DNA from: Trichocoleus desertorum NBK24
GTDB taxonomy: Bacteria > Cyanobacteriota > Cyanobacteriia > FACHB-46
NCBI RefSeq assembly: GCF_030409055.1
Contig: NZ_CP116619.1
Span: 4,890,924 to 4,954,923 of the forward strand
Length of the DNA: 64,000 nucleotides
Reading direction: 5' to 3'
Shown: positions 6,114-15,192 of the stretch, piece after piece
How the letters are laid out: every line of letters begins with the position of its first letter
Numbering within the stretch: the stretch's first letter is position 1
Program-made: the position numbers and the translations under genes
The notes under the pieces: generated by a model
What the model saw: only the letters and a program-made list of their open reading frames with translations
Told to the model about the DNA's origin: nothing
Databases searched by the model: none

Positions 6114-8563
6114 CCGTGAACAAGTCGGCGCGGTTTGTTCGGCTTCTAGTAGGCGATGAACTGCTGGATTACTCCAGTGCCTGCGCTGCGGTTCAACTCA
6201 GCGATTCACAGTACGAACCAGGAAGCGGGCTGAGCACAACCAGCGGGACTATCACCCTCATTCCCGTGCGAGATTTGCCAGGAAGCTTGGACGATCGCAA
6301 GAATCCAACCACCTGGAAGATCGGCCAAAAGCTAACGCTCTACACCACCAAGCTTGACGGTAGTTTTGCCAAGCATCCACGCGCAGCACTGCGGATTCTG
6401 AGCGCCGAATATAGCGACGAAACCAAGCGGCTGACCTTAAAGGTGGGATGCCTGCTTGCTGCGCTCAACTTCAAGCAACCCACTGACCCCAAGAAAGCAG
6501 AGATTGAACCGGGTAAGGCTACGAACCGAGCGGCGATCGCCAGCAAGCTCCTGACCGAGGCTGGTATCACCCAAATTGCCAACATCGGCGTAGCAGGTGG
6601 CTACCCCATCAATTACCCGATTCGGGTCAGTGGCGGCTACCTGGAAACGGTCGGGAAGCTTTTGTACGCTGCTGGCTGCATTGGCTGGATTGACAAAGAC
6701 GAAAAGTTTCAGGTTAAGCAAGTCAGCATCAAGCCCTTGACTTCAGTCGTCACAGTCACGGTTGGAGCAAACGAACTTTGGTATCGACGGCTCACCAACC
6801 CTGAGGGGCCACGCGAGATTGTCAAGGTTAACGGGGTCAGCCAGGTTGCTCGACTAACCAAAACAATTAAGAACCTATTTACCGAAAAGATTGGCAATGG
6901 CATCGTTTTAGGCGAGTTCTGGCAAGGTGCCACGATCATTCTCTTGCAGTCCTACCTGACAGAGGAATGGGACGAGACGCGCAAGATTCTCACCACGACC
7001 ACAATCAGCTATCAGCCGCGAGGGTTGATCCTACCTAACCAGGCGGACCCAATCAAAGCGGGGTTGATTTTATCTGAGAAGCGGATTGAAAAGCGCTATT
7101 TTGAGCGCACTGAGGAAGGGAAGCTCCTCAAGATTGTGACTGAAGTGCAGAGGCCCAAGGGGGCTGTACTAGGCGAGTACTACGAAGCCAACGATTTGAC
7201 CGACTCTCCCGCGATCGCCGCCTCTTTCTTCGCTGAAACCACTGAAGTCGTCTACCAGTACGATCGCAAGAATCGAACCCAGCAAATCACGACCACCAAA
7301 TTTGAATCGATGGGGGCCATTCTCACTGGAACGGGTGAGGATTGGGCGGGACAGGTTGAACCCACAAAACCTTATGCCTCTGAATCGCAGGTGGAAGCAT
7401 GGCGACTGTTGAGGCATCGCAACTGGGAGCACACGATTGAAATCTATAAGCCTTTGGTGAAGGTGCGATCGCTAGAAACCCTACCAGAAGACGCAACCCA
7501 GCAACAAAAACTAGCCCTCACCCGCGATGACCAGAACAGCATTCGAGAGGTGAGCGGCTCCGGACAAACCACACCCCCAGCAGTCGAGCATTGCCCAGCT
7601 AAAGCCACCTTTGAGGATAGGCAGGTTTCTGGCTCGGCCAGATTTGGGCAATACGGCGGCAACACTTTCAGGGAGCGCGAACGCAGCTTCTCGGTTGACT
7701 ACCTTCAGGGCTATGAGGCGGACGAGGACGACCTCTACACCTACAGGTTCACCTTCGCGGGAGCTGGGACCGATGGCAGCGGCATCAACAACGGTGGCGG
7801 AGACGAAGGCGGCGGAGGCGCTCAAGCTCAATGTCAAATGCTGGCTCAACAAGAAGGCGCGATCCTGATTGGCAAACATAAGGGCCAAGAGATTGGCATT
7901 GCGCTGCGAGATGAGCTGTTTGATAATTGGTCGCCGCTGATGGCTGCGGACGTACTGGAGCAAGACGGTACGGTTCGTACCTATCTATTAGATGGCTCGA
8001 ATTGGGTGCTGTATGAGCGCGAAGCTTTAGTAAATTTTGACGGCATTTGGGTCGGCGATCGCATCACTACCACGATCAACGGCAGCACTACGCCAACCAC
8101 AACTCTGAAGTTGCCCTACCTGGAAGTGGATGTTTGCGAAGCAGGATGGGCGATCGGCGCTCAAATCACCGACTATCCCTACAGTCTGGATGCTGGAGCC
8201 GACGTTATTCAAGCTGGCTTAGGGATTGGGGCGCAAATTACTGAGACTGAAACCCTTGTTGAAACTGACTTAGTGCGGGCTGGCTTAGGAATCGGCGCAC
8301 AAACTACTGAAACCCTTCCACCCAGTGATACGGTGCAGGCTGGCTTAGGAATTGGGGCGAGAATTCTAGACAACGAAAACGACATTATTCAAGCTGGCTT
8401 GGCAGCTGGGGTGCGAGTGACCGATGAGGCGATCGCTGACGAACTGCACGCTGGCATCGGCATTGGCGCAAGGGTGAGAGATGGGCAGGTGGCTTGGCAG
8501 GATCTGACCTTTAGCGACTGGCAGAATCTGAGCCTGGAGGATTGGCAGAGTCTTGAGTTCTAG
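6110..8563 (+). CDS. Large phage tail hub-like protein with C-terminal repeats
   Basis: The protein has 817 residues. Residues about 1-400 look like a baseplate-hub or tail-associated protein: beta-rich, with SGTITLIPVRDLPGSL, WKIGQKLTLYTT and a KVNGVSQVARLT segment. A Gly-rich stretch (GGGDEGGGGA, about 561-570) links to a C-terminal half that, from about 8129, has six imperfect repeats with core AGLGIGAQIT, then ends in the Trp-rich pair LTFSDWQNLSLEDWQSLEF. The family was not pinned down. The repeats probably form a fibre-like or carbohydrate-contacting tip, which would place it at the tail end next to the fibre genes that follow. Confidence 0.6.
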   Translation: MTVNKSARFVRLLVGDELLDYSSACAAVQLSDSQYEPGSGLSTTSGTITLIPVRDLPGSLDDRKNPTTWKIGQKLTLYTTKLDGSFAKHPRAALRILSAEYSDETKRLTLKVGCLLAALNFKQPTDPKKAEIEPGKATNRAAIASKLLTEAGITQIANIGVAGGYPINYPIRVSGGYLETVGKLLYAAGCIGWIDKDEKFQVKQVSIKPLTSVVTVTVGANELWYRRLTNPEGPREIVKVNGVSQVARLTKTIKNLFTEKIGNGIVLGEFWQGATIILLQSYLTEEWDETRKILTTTTISYQPRGLILPNQADPIKAGLILSEKRIEKRYFERTEEGKLLKIVTEVQRPKGAVLGEYYEANDLTDSPAIAASFFAETTEVVYQYDRKNRTQQITTTKFESMGAILTGTGEDWAGQVEPTKPYASESQVEAWRLLRHRNWEHTIEIYKPLVKVRSLETLPEDATQQQKLALTRDDQNSIREVSGSGQTTPPAVEHCPAKATFEDRQVSGSARFGQYGGNTFRERERSFSVDYLQGYEADEDDLYTYRFTFAGAGTDGSGINNGGGDEGGGGAQAQCQMLAQQEGAILIGKHKGQEIGIALRDELFDNWSPLMAADVLEQDGTVRTYLLDGSNWVLYEREALVNFDGIWVGDRITTTINGSTTPTTTLKLPYLEVDVCEAGWAIGAQITDYPYSLDAGADVIQAGLGIGAQITETETLVETDLVRAGLGIGAQTTETLPPSDTVQAGLGIGARILDNENDIIQAGLAAGVRVTDEAIADELHAGIGIGARVRDGQVAWQDLTFSDWQNLSLEDWQSLEF
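8129..8500 (+). repeat. Six imperfect coding repeats (core AGLGIGA) in the tail protein
   Basis: Units of about 18-24 codons each start near a (V/I/L)xxAGxxIGA(Q/R) core: CEAGWAIGAQ, IQAGLGIGAQ, VRAGLGIGAQ, VQAGLGIGAR, IQAGLAAGVR and LHAGIGIGAR. The spacer between cores varies in length and is rich in Thr, Glu and Asp. Confidence 0.85.
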
Positions 8564-8604
8564 CGGGTGGGAACTGTAGCCGCGAACTGAAGGCAAGTCC
8601 TGCA

Positions 8605-9294
8605 ATGGCAACTGTTACCTGTAATCACGTCTCCTCCTGGCAGCTCTACGTTGCCGAACTGGTCCGCACGATGGGCGTCTATCGGCAAGTTTTCTGCATG
8701 GGTGCAGGCACAGCCACCACGATTGAAGCAGTCGTTGCTGCCGAGTTGGTTGAGGCCAACGGGTACAATCGCAAGACCTACAATCCAGGGCCAAACACCT
8801 ATAGCTCTACCAATAAGCGGGTGGAAGCTCCAGCGGTTAATAACGCTTTGGTTGCTAGCGGGACTTCCCTGCAATACGACTCAACCGCACTAATTTTTAA
8901 CGGCGCGAGTAGCGCTAACAAAGGCTTTACTAATTCAAATGTGGATGCTGGCAGCAACACTATTACTGTTACGGCTCACGGTCTAGTCAATGGAGACGCG
9001 ATCGTCTTGACTGCTGATGCTGGCTCGACCCTAGCAGGCGGACTGACCGCAGGCACCCTATACTACGCTGCTGCTATCACCTCAGACACCTTCCAGGTTT
9101 CTACTACTGCCGATGGCTCAGCCATTGTCGATATCACGAATACTGGCTCAGGCAACATGCGACTGCGCTATGCCAAAGGCCAACTGGTGTGGGTGGGCAA
9201 TTATGGCTCAACTCAGACGATCGCAGACGGAGCCTCCAGAACTATCACCACCAACACCGAACTCCACAACTCCGGTTACACGGTGGGAGTGTAA
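8605..9294 (+). CDS. Phage tail-fibre-like structural protein
   Basis: The protein has 229 residues, rich in Thr, Ser, Ala, Gly and Asn and poor in charge, as in fibre and appendage proteins. A recognisable module is HGLVNGDAIVLTADAGSTLA ... GTLYYAAAITSDTFQVSTT, a small beta-rich repeat-like domain common in phage structural proteins. There is no enzymatic motif. It lies 41 bases after the hub-like gene and three bases before the next fibre-like gene, so it belongs to the same transcription unit. Confidence 0.6.
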   Translation: MATVTCNHVSSWQLYVAELVRTMGVYRQVFCMGAGTATTIEAVVAAELVEANGYNRKTYNPGPNTYSSTNKRVEAPAVNNALVASGTSLQYDSTALIFNGASSANKGFTNSNVDAGSNTITVTAHGLVNGDAIVLTADAGSTLAGGLTAGTLYYAAAITSDTFQVSTTADGSAIVDITNTGSGNMRLRYAKGQLVWVGNYGSTQTIADGASRTITTNTELHNSGYTVGV

Positions 9295-9297
9295 GCA

Positions 9298-9840
9298 ATG
9301 GCTTGGGGTGGAAGCAGTGCTGATATTACGGCGCTTAAGGCAATCAACACCACTGGATTGCAAGATGGCCTAGCCCTTGAGGTACTAAGCAAACGGGCTT
9401 GGTACTATCTCGCCTCCAGCTCCAGCACAACGGCAGACGATGAGCAATGTGTTGCCCCAACTACGGGGCCAGGTCGCTGGCTCAAGCTTGGGGTTGGGTT
9501 CAACAATTATCAAGCGGCTCAAGTTGTAGCACCTGTCGCGATCGCTTACGCCGCAACGGTCACGCTCGACTGCTCACTAGGCAACACTTTTGTGATTGGT
9601 ACTCTGACCGGAAATATCACCGTTAATGTCACCAACCTCAAAGCGGGTCAGGCGATCGCCATTCAATTCACCCAAGATGCGACCGGGGGCAGAACCGTTA
9701 CTTGGCAGACTGGAGTTTTTGAGTGGGCAGGTGGAACCGCAGGTGTGCTCAGTACTGGAGCAAGTAAGCGCGATCGCTTTTACGGGCATAGCTTTGACGG
9801 CATCAAGATAGATGGGGCGCTACGCCAGGATGTGCGCTGA
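9298..9840 (+). CDS. Phage tail-fibre-like structural protein
   Basis: The protein has 180 residues. The N-terminus (SADITALKAINTTGLQDGLA) and the following WYYLASSSSTTADDEQCVAP resemble the trimer-forming modules of tail fibres and appendages. The central part (LDCSLGNTFVIGTLTGNITVNV) and the C-terminal ASKRDRFYGHSFDG are typical of a beta-sandwich fibre tip seen in many dsDNA phages. Its stop shares a base with the next start (TGATG at 9838-9842). Confidence 0.65.
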   Translation: MAWGGSSADITALKAINTTGLQDGLALEVLSKRAWYYLASSSSTTADDEQCVAPTTGPGRWLKLGVGFNNYQAAQVVAPVAIAYAATVTLDCSLGNTFVIGTLTGNITVNVTNLKAGQAIAIQFTQDATGGRTVTWQTGVFEWAGGTAGVLSTGASKRDRFYGHSFDGIKIDGALRQDVR

Positions 9841-10694
9841 TGTTTCCTTTGATTGGCGTTGGCCTGCTTCAAGTTGCAACGACTTCTGCTTACGATCCAG
9901 ACGCTCAGGCTGTGATAAGTGCGATCGAGGCTACCGGAGTGACGCTGTCACCTACTCAAAAGACAGCTTGCAATAATCGCATTCTTGCTCACAAAGCCGA
10001 TCAGACCTGGGCTAAGTTGATAGGCTATTACGGATTTCTAGGCGGTACGGCGGCTAGCCACGCAATTAACTGGAAATCTCCAGGTACTTACAACCTGACC
10101 TACATTGGAACAATCAGCCATTCAGCGAATGGAGTTCAAGCCTCTGGGTCGGGCAGCGCTGCCAACACTGAATACAATTTCGCTTCGGCAGGACTGCTAA
10201 CCAGAAGTGCTCATTTAGCCTGCTATTCACGGACTAATATTGCTGAGACCTCCTGCGACATGGGAGCGCTGGAGTATTACCCAGCATTCGGCAGTGTTAA
10301 GGCTATGGGCCTGTATCTAAGGTGGAGCACTGGCGAGCTTATTTATTCCGGGATTGATCAAATTCAATTCGGTATTGCTGCGAGCACTGGAGCGACAGTT
10401 GCAGCACATACTTTTGACTCCGGAAGTAATGGGAAGGCTTTTCGAGTAATTCAATCAGGGAGTGCGATTTACACAGCAACTATCACTGGAGTCGCGAGCC
10501 TCACGGAACTGAACGCCCCACTTTATCTAATGAACCGAAGCAATGTGAACGCTCCTGACCCAGCGGCCTACGACAGAGTTTCTTCTCGACAATTCGGAAG
10601 CTTTCAATTCGGATACGACTTTACGCAATCAGAAGCGATCGCTTCCTCAAACTCAGAGCAAGCTTACCAAACTGACTTAGGGAGACAGGTTTAA
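9840..10694 (+). CDS. Phage structural protein, possible lectin-like fold
   Basis: The protein has 284 residues. An N-terminal helical segment (DAQAVISAIEATGVTLSPTQ) is followed by a long beta-rich region that alternates aromatic and small residues (for example GKAFRVIQSGSAIYTATI). The layout resembles concanavalin/LamG-like domains in phage appendages that contact cell-surface sugars, but the match is by pattern only. It overlaps the previous gene by one base and is followed six bases later by another structural gene. Confidence 0.55.
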   Translation: MFPLIGVGLLQVATTSAYDPDAQAVISAIEATGVTLSPTQKTACNNRILAHKADQTWAKLIGYYGFLGGTAASHAINWKSPGTYNLTYIGTISHSANGVQASGSGSAANTEYNFASAGLLTRSAHLACYSRTNIAETSCDMGALEYYPAFGSVKAMGLYLRWSTGELIYSGIDQIQFGIAASTGATVAAHTFDSGSNGKAFRVIQSGSAIYTATITGVASLTELNAPLYLMNRSNVNAPDPAAYDRVSSRQFGSFQFGYDFTQSEAIASSNSEQAYQTDLGRQV

Positions 10695-10700
10695 CGTGCC

Positions 10701-12140
10701 ATGACCCCTGAAGAGCTACTACGCCAAACCTCTGTCACCAATCGCGCTGCTCACCAGCAAAAGCAAACCAAGCAGCAGAAGATCCGATCGCGCCAAAATC
10801 CTCATGCTGTGGCACTTTCTTACGATGCAGCAAGCGGCTCTCAGCAAATCCAACTGAGTGATGGCAGCATTCGTGAAGCCCAAACCAATAGCAATGGTGT
10901 GATTGGAGTTGGAGATACGGTAGCGCTGCATCAAGGCAAGGGGCGATCGCGCATTAATGTGATGCCGCACAAGCCAACCCAGCGTCAGGCTGAGGTTTCT
11001 CAGTCTGCTCCATCTGGGTCAGTCAAGGTTTTGTTTTCGGTGGTTGTGGATGGGGTGAGGCGTTTTTATGTTGGGGGCGATCGCCAAACCCCTACTAAAA
11101 TCTTTGAGATTCCAGCAACTGATTTTTTTCAAGCTTATATCACCAATACTGGGAAGAAAATAAACGACTGGATTGCCTCGTTTGACCGCAGTGGGAATAA
11201 GGCGATCGTTACGCCTTCGGGGCAGTGGATTTATAACACTCCGCAATCTGGGTACGTGATCTACCGGGGCGGGGGTTTTTGGTCTAGCGACTTAGTTGTT
11301 GCTAGCATGAGCACTGGGGCCGCCATTCAAAGCGGTGGCACGTCAGTAGGGGAGCTGACTTGCGGGGGGACTACCTACGCCCTTTTTAGGTCTACGATTA
11401 CAGGTCGCATAACGGGTCCAGTAACACCTAGTTTTTTGTCAGCTTCTTCTACCACTAGCGGAACTGTCGTGGGAGGAAATGATGGAGGAAGCCCGCCGAT
11501 TGGCATCACAACAAGCCTAAGTATTACAGACTCCAGATCCTATGAGGCTGTCGCCTTTGGCCTCTACAAGTCGGAGTTCAACACTTTGGCAGGCTCAAGA
11601 AACTTCACGGCACAGGAGACTGCTGCTAGAGGTTGCGATACTGGTAGTTCAAGTTATACCCAAGAGGAGATCACTGCAGGCTCAACCTATTTGGCTCCTG
11701 ATATTTCTAGAGTTTACGAGAGTTCAAGATACTTTTTAAGCCAATCAAGCTCTTCGGATGTGTACGAGGATTCGGATTCGTATTATCTTCCTGTTTTAAC
11801 AGGCGTAAATTCTCGATCCGCGATCGCCATAAAAATTAGTCAAACTCGTGACGGGTCAAGACCAGACGCAGGCTTGAAGTTGTTCACCAAAACAGCAAAC
11901 GACCTAACAGAAACAGCGATCGCCGGAACTCTGCCAACACTTAATCTGGCAACTCAGAACTTGATTGGTTCAAGAATCTATCAAGTGCCAATATTAGAAG
12001 TCTATAAAACTCAGAAAATAGACGTAGAGTTAGATGTTTTTGCGATCGCTGAAACTGTTAGCAATTCAAAGAAAAAAGCTCCTGTTCTCAGCCTGAAATC
12101 TCAAAACTGCACCATTCACTCGGCCAGTGCATTCCTATGA
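10701..12140 (+). CDS. Phage-element structural protein with conserved N-terminal module
   Basis: The protein has 479 residues. The first ~90 form a module beginning MTPEELLRQTSVTNRAAHQQ, with a basic Gln-rich helix, a short beta unit containing IGVGDTVALHQGKGRSRINV and ending in MP. The rest is Ser/Thr/Gly-rich and beta-like, as in fibre or adhesin proteins. The next gene is a short paralogue of the N-terminal module alone. Its stop overlaps that gene's start by four bases. Function unknown; a role at the tail tip or cell surface is inferred from location and composition. Confidence 0.55.
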   Translation: MTPEELLRQTSVTNRAAHQQKQTKQQKIRSRQNPHAVALSYDAASGSQQIQLSDGSIREAQTNSNGVIGVGDTVALHQGKGRSRINVMPHKPTQRQAEVSQSAPSGSVKVLFSVVVDGVRRFYVGGDRQTPTKIFEIPATDFFQAYITNTGKKINDWIASFDRSGNKAIVTPSGQWIYNTPQSGYVIYRGGGFWSSDLVVASMSTGAAIQSGGTSVGELTCGGTTYALFRSTITGRITGPVTPSFLSASSTTSGTVVGGNDGGSPPIGITTSLSITDSRSYEAVAFGLYKSEFNTLAGSRNFTAQETAARGCDTGSSSYTQEEITAGSTYLAPDISRVYESSRYFLSQSSSSDVYEDSDSYYLPVLTGVNSRSAIAIKISQTRDGSRPDAGLKLFTKTANDLTETAIAGTLPTLNLATQNLIGSRIYQVPILEVYKTQKIDVELDVFAIAETVSNSKKKAPVLSLKSQNCTIHSASAFL

Positions 12141-12418
12141 CTCCAGCAGAACTTTTAGCCGAAACCAGCAAAGCATCGCGATCGCAATTTATCGAGCGGC
12201 AAATCAGCAAGCAAGCTGAGGAGCAAGCGCGTCAGGAATTTACAGCAGAGGTGATTGGCTGGAATTCGGCGGCGGGGGCTTGGGATTGCAAGCTGGACGA
12301 TGGCGGCTCGATTGTACAGGCGGATAGCATTACGTCAGGTGGTGAGTTTGGGACTGGGGATGTGGTGTCGCTCTACTTGCCTGCTCAGGGAAGGGCCACA
12401 ATCAGTGCAATGCCATGA
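12137..12418 (+). CDS. Short paralogue of the preceding gene's N-terminal module
   Basis: The protein has 93 residues starting MTPAELLAETSKASRSQF and ending GRATISAMP. It matches the first ~90 residues of the preceding protein in order and layout: the MTPxELLxxTS start, a Gln-rich helix, a SDGSIREAQ-like / DDGGSIVQAD strand pair, a GxGDxVxL turn and a final MP. It is therefore a stand-alone version of that module, created by tandem duplication. It is the last gene of the element before the tRNA-Ser piece, 90 bases upstream of it. Confidence 0.6.
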   Translation: MTPAELLAETSKASRSQFIERQISKQAEEQARQEFTAEVIGWNSAAGAWDCKLDDGGSIVQADSITSGGEFGTGDVVSLYLPAQGRATISAMP

Positions 12419-12508
12419 ATTATTTGTAGTATCTGGGCATTTTTGGGGCAGCTAGCTAACGCGATCGCCACAAGCCTTGCTCAACAAGCTTTCGTCATCC
12501 TCCCTATC

Positions 12509-12565
12509 CAGACTCGAAATCTGTTTTGGGGCAACTCAACGGGGGTTCGAATCCCCCCCTCTCCG
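12509..12565 (+). other. Displaced tRNA-Ser(CGA) 3' piece: attachment site (attR)
   Basis: The sequence reads as the 3' two-thirds of a + strand tRNA-Ser. It has an anticodon arm with loop CTCGAAA (anticodon CGA at 12515-12517), a long variable arm stem (TTGGG-GCAA-CTCAA), a perfect T arm (GGGGG TTCGAAT CCCCC), the acceptor strand CCTCTCC and discriminator G. No D arm or 5' acceptor strand lies upstream, and the outermost anticodon-stem pair is broken at 12508, which places the left limit of identity at about 12509. Many phages recombine into the 3' part of tRNA genes. The piece on the right means the intact, restored tRNA-Ser should be at the left end of the element, outside this window. Confidence 0.85.
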
Positions 12566-12637
12566 TTGATTACAGCAAAGATACCGGATAGCCAACGAAT
12601 TATCTGAAAAAGGGGTTGGAACTTCGCGGTATTGGTT

Positions 12638-13150
12638 ATGCTGAGAGAATTTAGTTCAATTGCACTCTTAACTCCCGCTTTGCTAGGCGTAGAGGGTCTC
12701 GGTTTTGCTGCTAAAAGCCAAGCAGTCAATCTACCCCAGCTTGACTCTTCACTTAAAGGCTTGGTTTGCCAAAACAACTGGAATCAAGCAATTAGGGCAA
12801 TGGGGCCTCGCATCGGCAACCCTCGCATCACCTCTCAAGATCGGCAACGACTGATCCAATTTCGGCATCAGTTGCAAGATTGGCAGGCTGCACAGGCAAG
12901 AGTTTCTGAATTGCCTGGTTGTGAGGGAGTTGCGGTATCCGTAGAGGGGCCAACAATTGAGTATGCGGCCCCCACTTCTTTAGACTTTGCTGCTGGATTA
13001 GAATCGGTGGTAGCCATGCGCTCTTTGCCTCAAGGGTATATTGGGTATTCAGGTCTTTCCCAAGCTAGTGAATCTGTAGATCGCAGTTGTCGTGTCATTG
13101 ATGCGAGGGGAAGAAGAACGGACCTGAGCATTTTATGCAATGGACAGTAA
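12638..13150 (+). CDS. Secreted hypothetical protein
   Basis: The protein has 170 residues from the ATG at 12638; the frame itself extends two codons further to a TTG. The N-terminus (SSIALLTPALLGVEGLGFAA) is a plausible signal peptide. Three or four cysteines (CQNNW, GCEG, SCRV, LCNG) suggest disulphides outside the cytoplasm. No family was recognised. It is the first chromosomal gene to the right of the tRNA-Ser piece and is not part of the phage-like operon. Confidence 0.6.
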   Translation: MLREFSSIALLTPALLGVEGLGFAAKSQAVNLPQLDSSLKGLVCQNNWNQAIRAMGPRIGNPRITSQDRQRLIQFRHQLQDWQAAQARVSELPGCEGVAVSVEGPTIEYAAPTSLDFAAGLESVVAMRSLPQGYIGYSGLSQASESVDRSCRVIDARGRRTDLSILCNGQ

Positions 13151-13519
13151 TAAGTAACTCATCTCTCAGATTGGGTTCAGATTGGGTCATGGCTCTGATT
13201 GATTACCTTTCGTGACTGCTCTTAGCGAGGCGATCGCTCCTCATTCTTCCATTAGCGTCTGGAGAATAGGGGCGATCGCTATGTTTTTGAGACATTATCT
13301 AAAAGATTAAAGATGTGGCAGTTGGAATAGGTAGATTGATGCACAGGAATTTATACTCAAGAAGTGAGTACAGTCTTGTTACCAATTTTCTTGGCTACAA
13401 GAATGACTTCTACAGTTGTAGTAGGGGTGACTCATAAGGCACGCCGATTTACAATGAGCGTGTCAAAATGTAAATGAAAAGCAACGCAAGTTCCTTTACT
13501 AAAGCGGTAGTTATTAGCA
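13151..13519. other. Non-coding region upstream of ndhCKJ
   Basis: This 369-base spacer contains HIP1 octamers and presumably the ndhC promoter. No tRNA, riboswitch, repeat array or terminator hairpin was recognised. Confidence 0.5.
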
Positions 13520-13882
13520 GTGTTTGTCCTTAGTGGTTACGAGTACTTCTTAGGCTTTTTAATTATTTGCAGCCTGGTACCTGTCCTGGCCCTGAGCGCG
13601 TCTAAGCTATTGCGTCCTCGTCTCCGAGGTCCTGAGCGTCGCACCACTTATGAGTCAGGGATGGAACCTATTGGGGGTGCCTGGATTCAGTTCAACATTC
13701 GCTACTACATGTTTGCACTGGTCTTTGTCATCTTCGACGTAGAGACGGTTTTTTTGTACCCCTGGGCCGTCGCATTTAACCAACTAGGGTTGCTAGCTTT
13801 TATCGAAGCATTGGTTTTTATTGCAATTCTTGTGATTGGTCTAGTTTACGCTTGGCGTAAAGGAGCCTTGGAATGGTCATGA
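13520..13882 (+). CDS. ndhC: NAD(P)H-quinone oxidoreductase subunit 3 (NDH-1)
   Basis: This is a membrane-arm subunit of the thylakoid NDH-1 complex, which moves electrons from ferredoxin to plastoquinone in respiration and cyclic electron flow. The 120 residues equal the usual cyanobacterial length. Three membrane helices are visible (about 7-27, 63-83, 89-109), and the family loop [20 protein letters not shown] follows the first. The start is a GTG without a strong ribosome-binding site. The gene overlaps ndhK by ten bases, giving the conserved ndhC-ndhK-ndhJ order. Confidence 0.97.
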   Translation: MFVLSGYEYFLGFLIICSLVPVLALSASKLLRPRLRGPERRTTYESGMEPIGGAWIQFNIRYYMFALVFVIFDVETVFLYPWAVAFNQLGLLAFIEALVFIAILVIGLVYAWRKGALEWS

Positions 13883-14622
13883 GTCCTAAAGATGCGGCTC
13901 AAAATGGCGCAATTTTGCAGCCAAATGAGCAAATTATCAACCCCATTGAGCGTCCTCAGGTGACGCAAGCACTCTCCGAAAACGTCATCTTAACGACTGT
14001 GGATGACCTCTACAACTGGGCGCGCCTCTCTAGCTTGTGGCCCTTGCTATATGGAACTGCCTGCTGCTTTATCGAGTTTGCAGCGCTTATTGGCTCCCGT
14101 TTTGACTTCGATCGCTTTGGCTTGATTCCGCGTTCTAGCCCGCGCCAAGCTGATTTGATTATCACTGCGGGGACGATCAACATGAAGATGGCCCCTGCTT
14201 TAGTGCGTCTGTATGAGCAAATGCCCGATCCTAAATATGTGATCGCGATGGGTGCCTGCACGATTACAGGTGGAATGTTTACCGTAGACTCGCCTACGAC
14301 AGTGCGCGGTGTGGATAAGCTGATTCCAGTGGATGTTTATCTACCCGGTTGCCCGCCTCGCCCTGAAGCAATCATTGATGCGATCATCAAGCTGAGAAAA
14401 AAAATTGCCAATGACTCAATGCAAGAGCGTGGCAAACAAGGCCAAACTCATCGCTATTACAGCATTCCTCACAAGATGAAGCAGGTGCCCGACATTACCA
14501 CAGGGGCGTATCTGCAAGTTTCAACTCGCCAAGTGCCACCCAAAGAACTTACAGAAGCAATGGGCCTACCTGTACCGCCCGCTTTGAAGGCCGCAGAGAA
14601 GGAGGAAATTGGTCGTGGCTGA
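13873..14622 (+). CDS. ndhK: NAD(P)H-quinone oxidoreductase subunit K (NDH-1)
   Basis: This hydrophilic-arm subunit of NDH-1 binds the terminal [4Fe-4S] cluster N2 that passes electrons to plastoquinone. Its cluster ligands are visible in [12 protein letters not shown] (adjacent cysteines), [10 protein letters not shown] and [10 protein letters not shown]. The 249-residue length is typical, with a cyanobacterial C-terminal extension ([20 protein letters not shown]). The gene overlaps ndhC at its 5' end and ndhJ at its 3' end, so the three are translated from one message. Confidence 0.97.
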   Translation: MVMSPKDAAQNGAILQPNEQIINPIERPQVTQALSENVILTTVDDLYNWARLSSLWPLLYGTACCFIEFAALIGSRFDFDRFGLIPRSSPRQADLIITAGTINMKMAPALVRLYEQMPDPKYVIAMGACTITGGMFTVDSPTTVRGVDKLIPVDVYLPGCPPRPEAIIDAIIKLRKKIANDSMQERGKQGQTHRYYSIPHKMKQVPDITTGAYLQVSTRQVPPKELTEAMGLPVPPALKAAEKEEIGRG

Positions 14623-15154
14623 AGAATCTAAAGCCCCTGAAAATGGAGCGGAACAAGCTACTCAAGCTCCGATTGTTGAGGCAGGAAAGATTTCCAAGTG
14701 GCTGAGTGAAAACGGGTTTGAGCACGAGTCTTTAGGCCCCGATCACTCTGGCGTGGAAATGCTCAAGGTCGATCGCGATTTTCTGATTCCAATCGCGACT
14801 GCGCTCTATGCCTATGGCTTCAACTACCTGCGTTGTCAAGGTGGGTACGATTCTGGCCCTGGACAGGAGTTAGTCAGCTTCTACGATCTAACAAAGGTTG
14901 GTGACTATAGCGATCGCCCCGATGAAGTGAGAATCAAGGTTTTTCTTCCTCGCGAAGATCCCAGAATTCCCTCCGTCTATTGGGTTTGGAAGACCGCCGA
15001 CTGGCAAGAGCGAGAAGCTTTTGACATGCTTGGTATCGTCTACGAAGGACACCCCGACCTGAAGCGCCTGCTGATGCCAGAAGATTGGGTAGGTTGGCCA
15101 CTCCGCAAGGACTACATCTCGCCCGATTTCTACGAGTTACAAGACGCTTACTAG
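14615..15154 (+). CDS. ndhJ: NAD(P)H-quinone oxidoreductase subunit J (NDH-1)
   Basis: This hydrophilic-arm subunit of NDH-1 is equivalent to the 30-kDa / NuoC subunit. Recognisable stretches are [40 protein letters not shown] and the C-terminal [17 protein letters not shown]. The GTG at 14615 is preferred over a TTG at 14609 because a GGAGG ribosome-binding site at 14601-14605 is then nine bases upstream. This gives 179 residues. It overlaps the ndhK stop by eight bases. A strong hairpin follows the gene. Confidence 0.96.
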   Translation: MAEESKAPENGAEQATQAPIVEAGKISKWLSENGFEHESLGPDHSGVEMLKVDRDFLIPIATALYAYGFNYLRCQGGYDSGPGQELVSFYDLTKVGDYSDRPDEVRIKVFLPREDPRIPSVYWVWKTADWQEREAFDMLGIVYEGHPDLKRLLMPEDWVGWPLRKDYISPDFYELQDAY

Positions 15155-15192
15155 TTTGGTTTTACTGCTAACAATTTGAACCTCTCCCCCAT

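Larger units (their letters stand above)
1..12565. mobile_element. Right-hand part of an integrated phage-like element (prophage remnant)
   Basis: The segment carries consecutive + strand tail and fibre-like genes, many joined by ATGA overlaps, together with small cargo genes and gene fragments. It ends at a displaced 3' piece of tRNA-Ser. To the right the content switches at once to ordinary chromosomal genes (ndhCKJ, leuCD). No capsid, terminase, portal or integrase gene is in the window, so the element either extends left or is partly decayed. The 5'-truncated tape-measure-like gene argues that at least the tail module is damaged. Phage origin is inferred from gene order and fibre-like composition rather than from a hallmark gene such as terminase. 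Confidence 0.75.

Noticed and set aside
7511-7963. 150-codon minus-strand frame inside the tail hub-like gene
   Set aside because: It is the antisense shadow of a long, well-supported + strand gene.
12481-12777. Minus-strand frame containing GGIRTPVELPQ
   Set aside because: This is a known artefact of translating the antisense of a tRNA; it overlaps the tRNA-Ser piece and the next gene.
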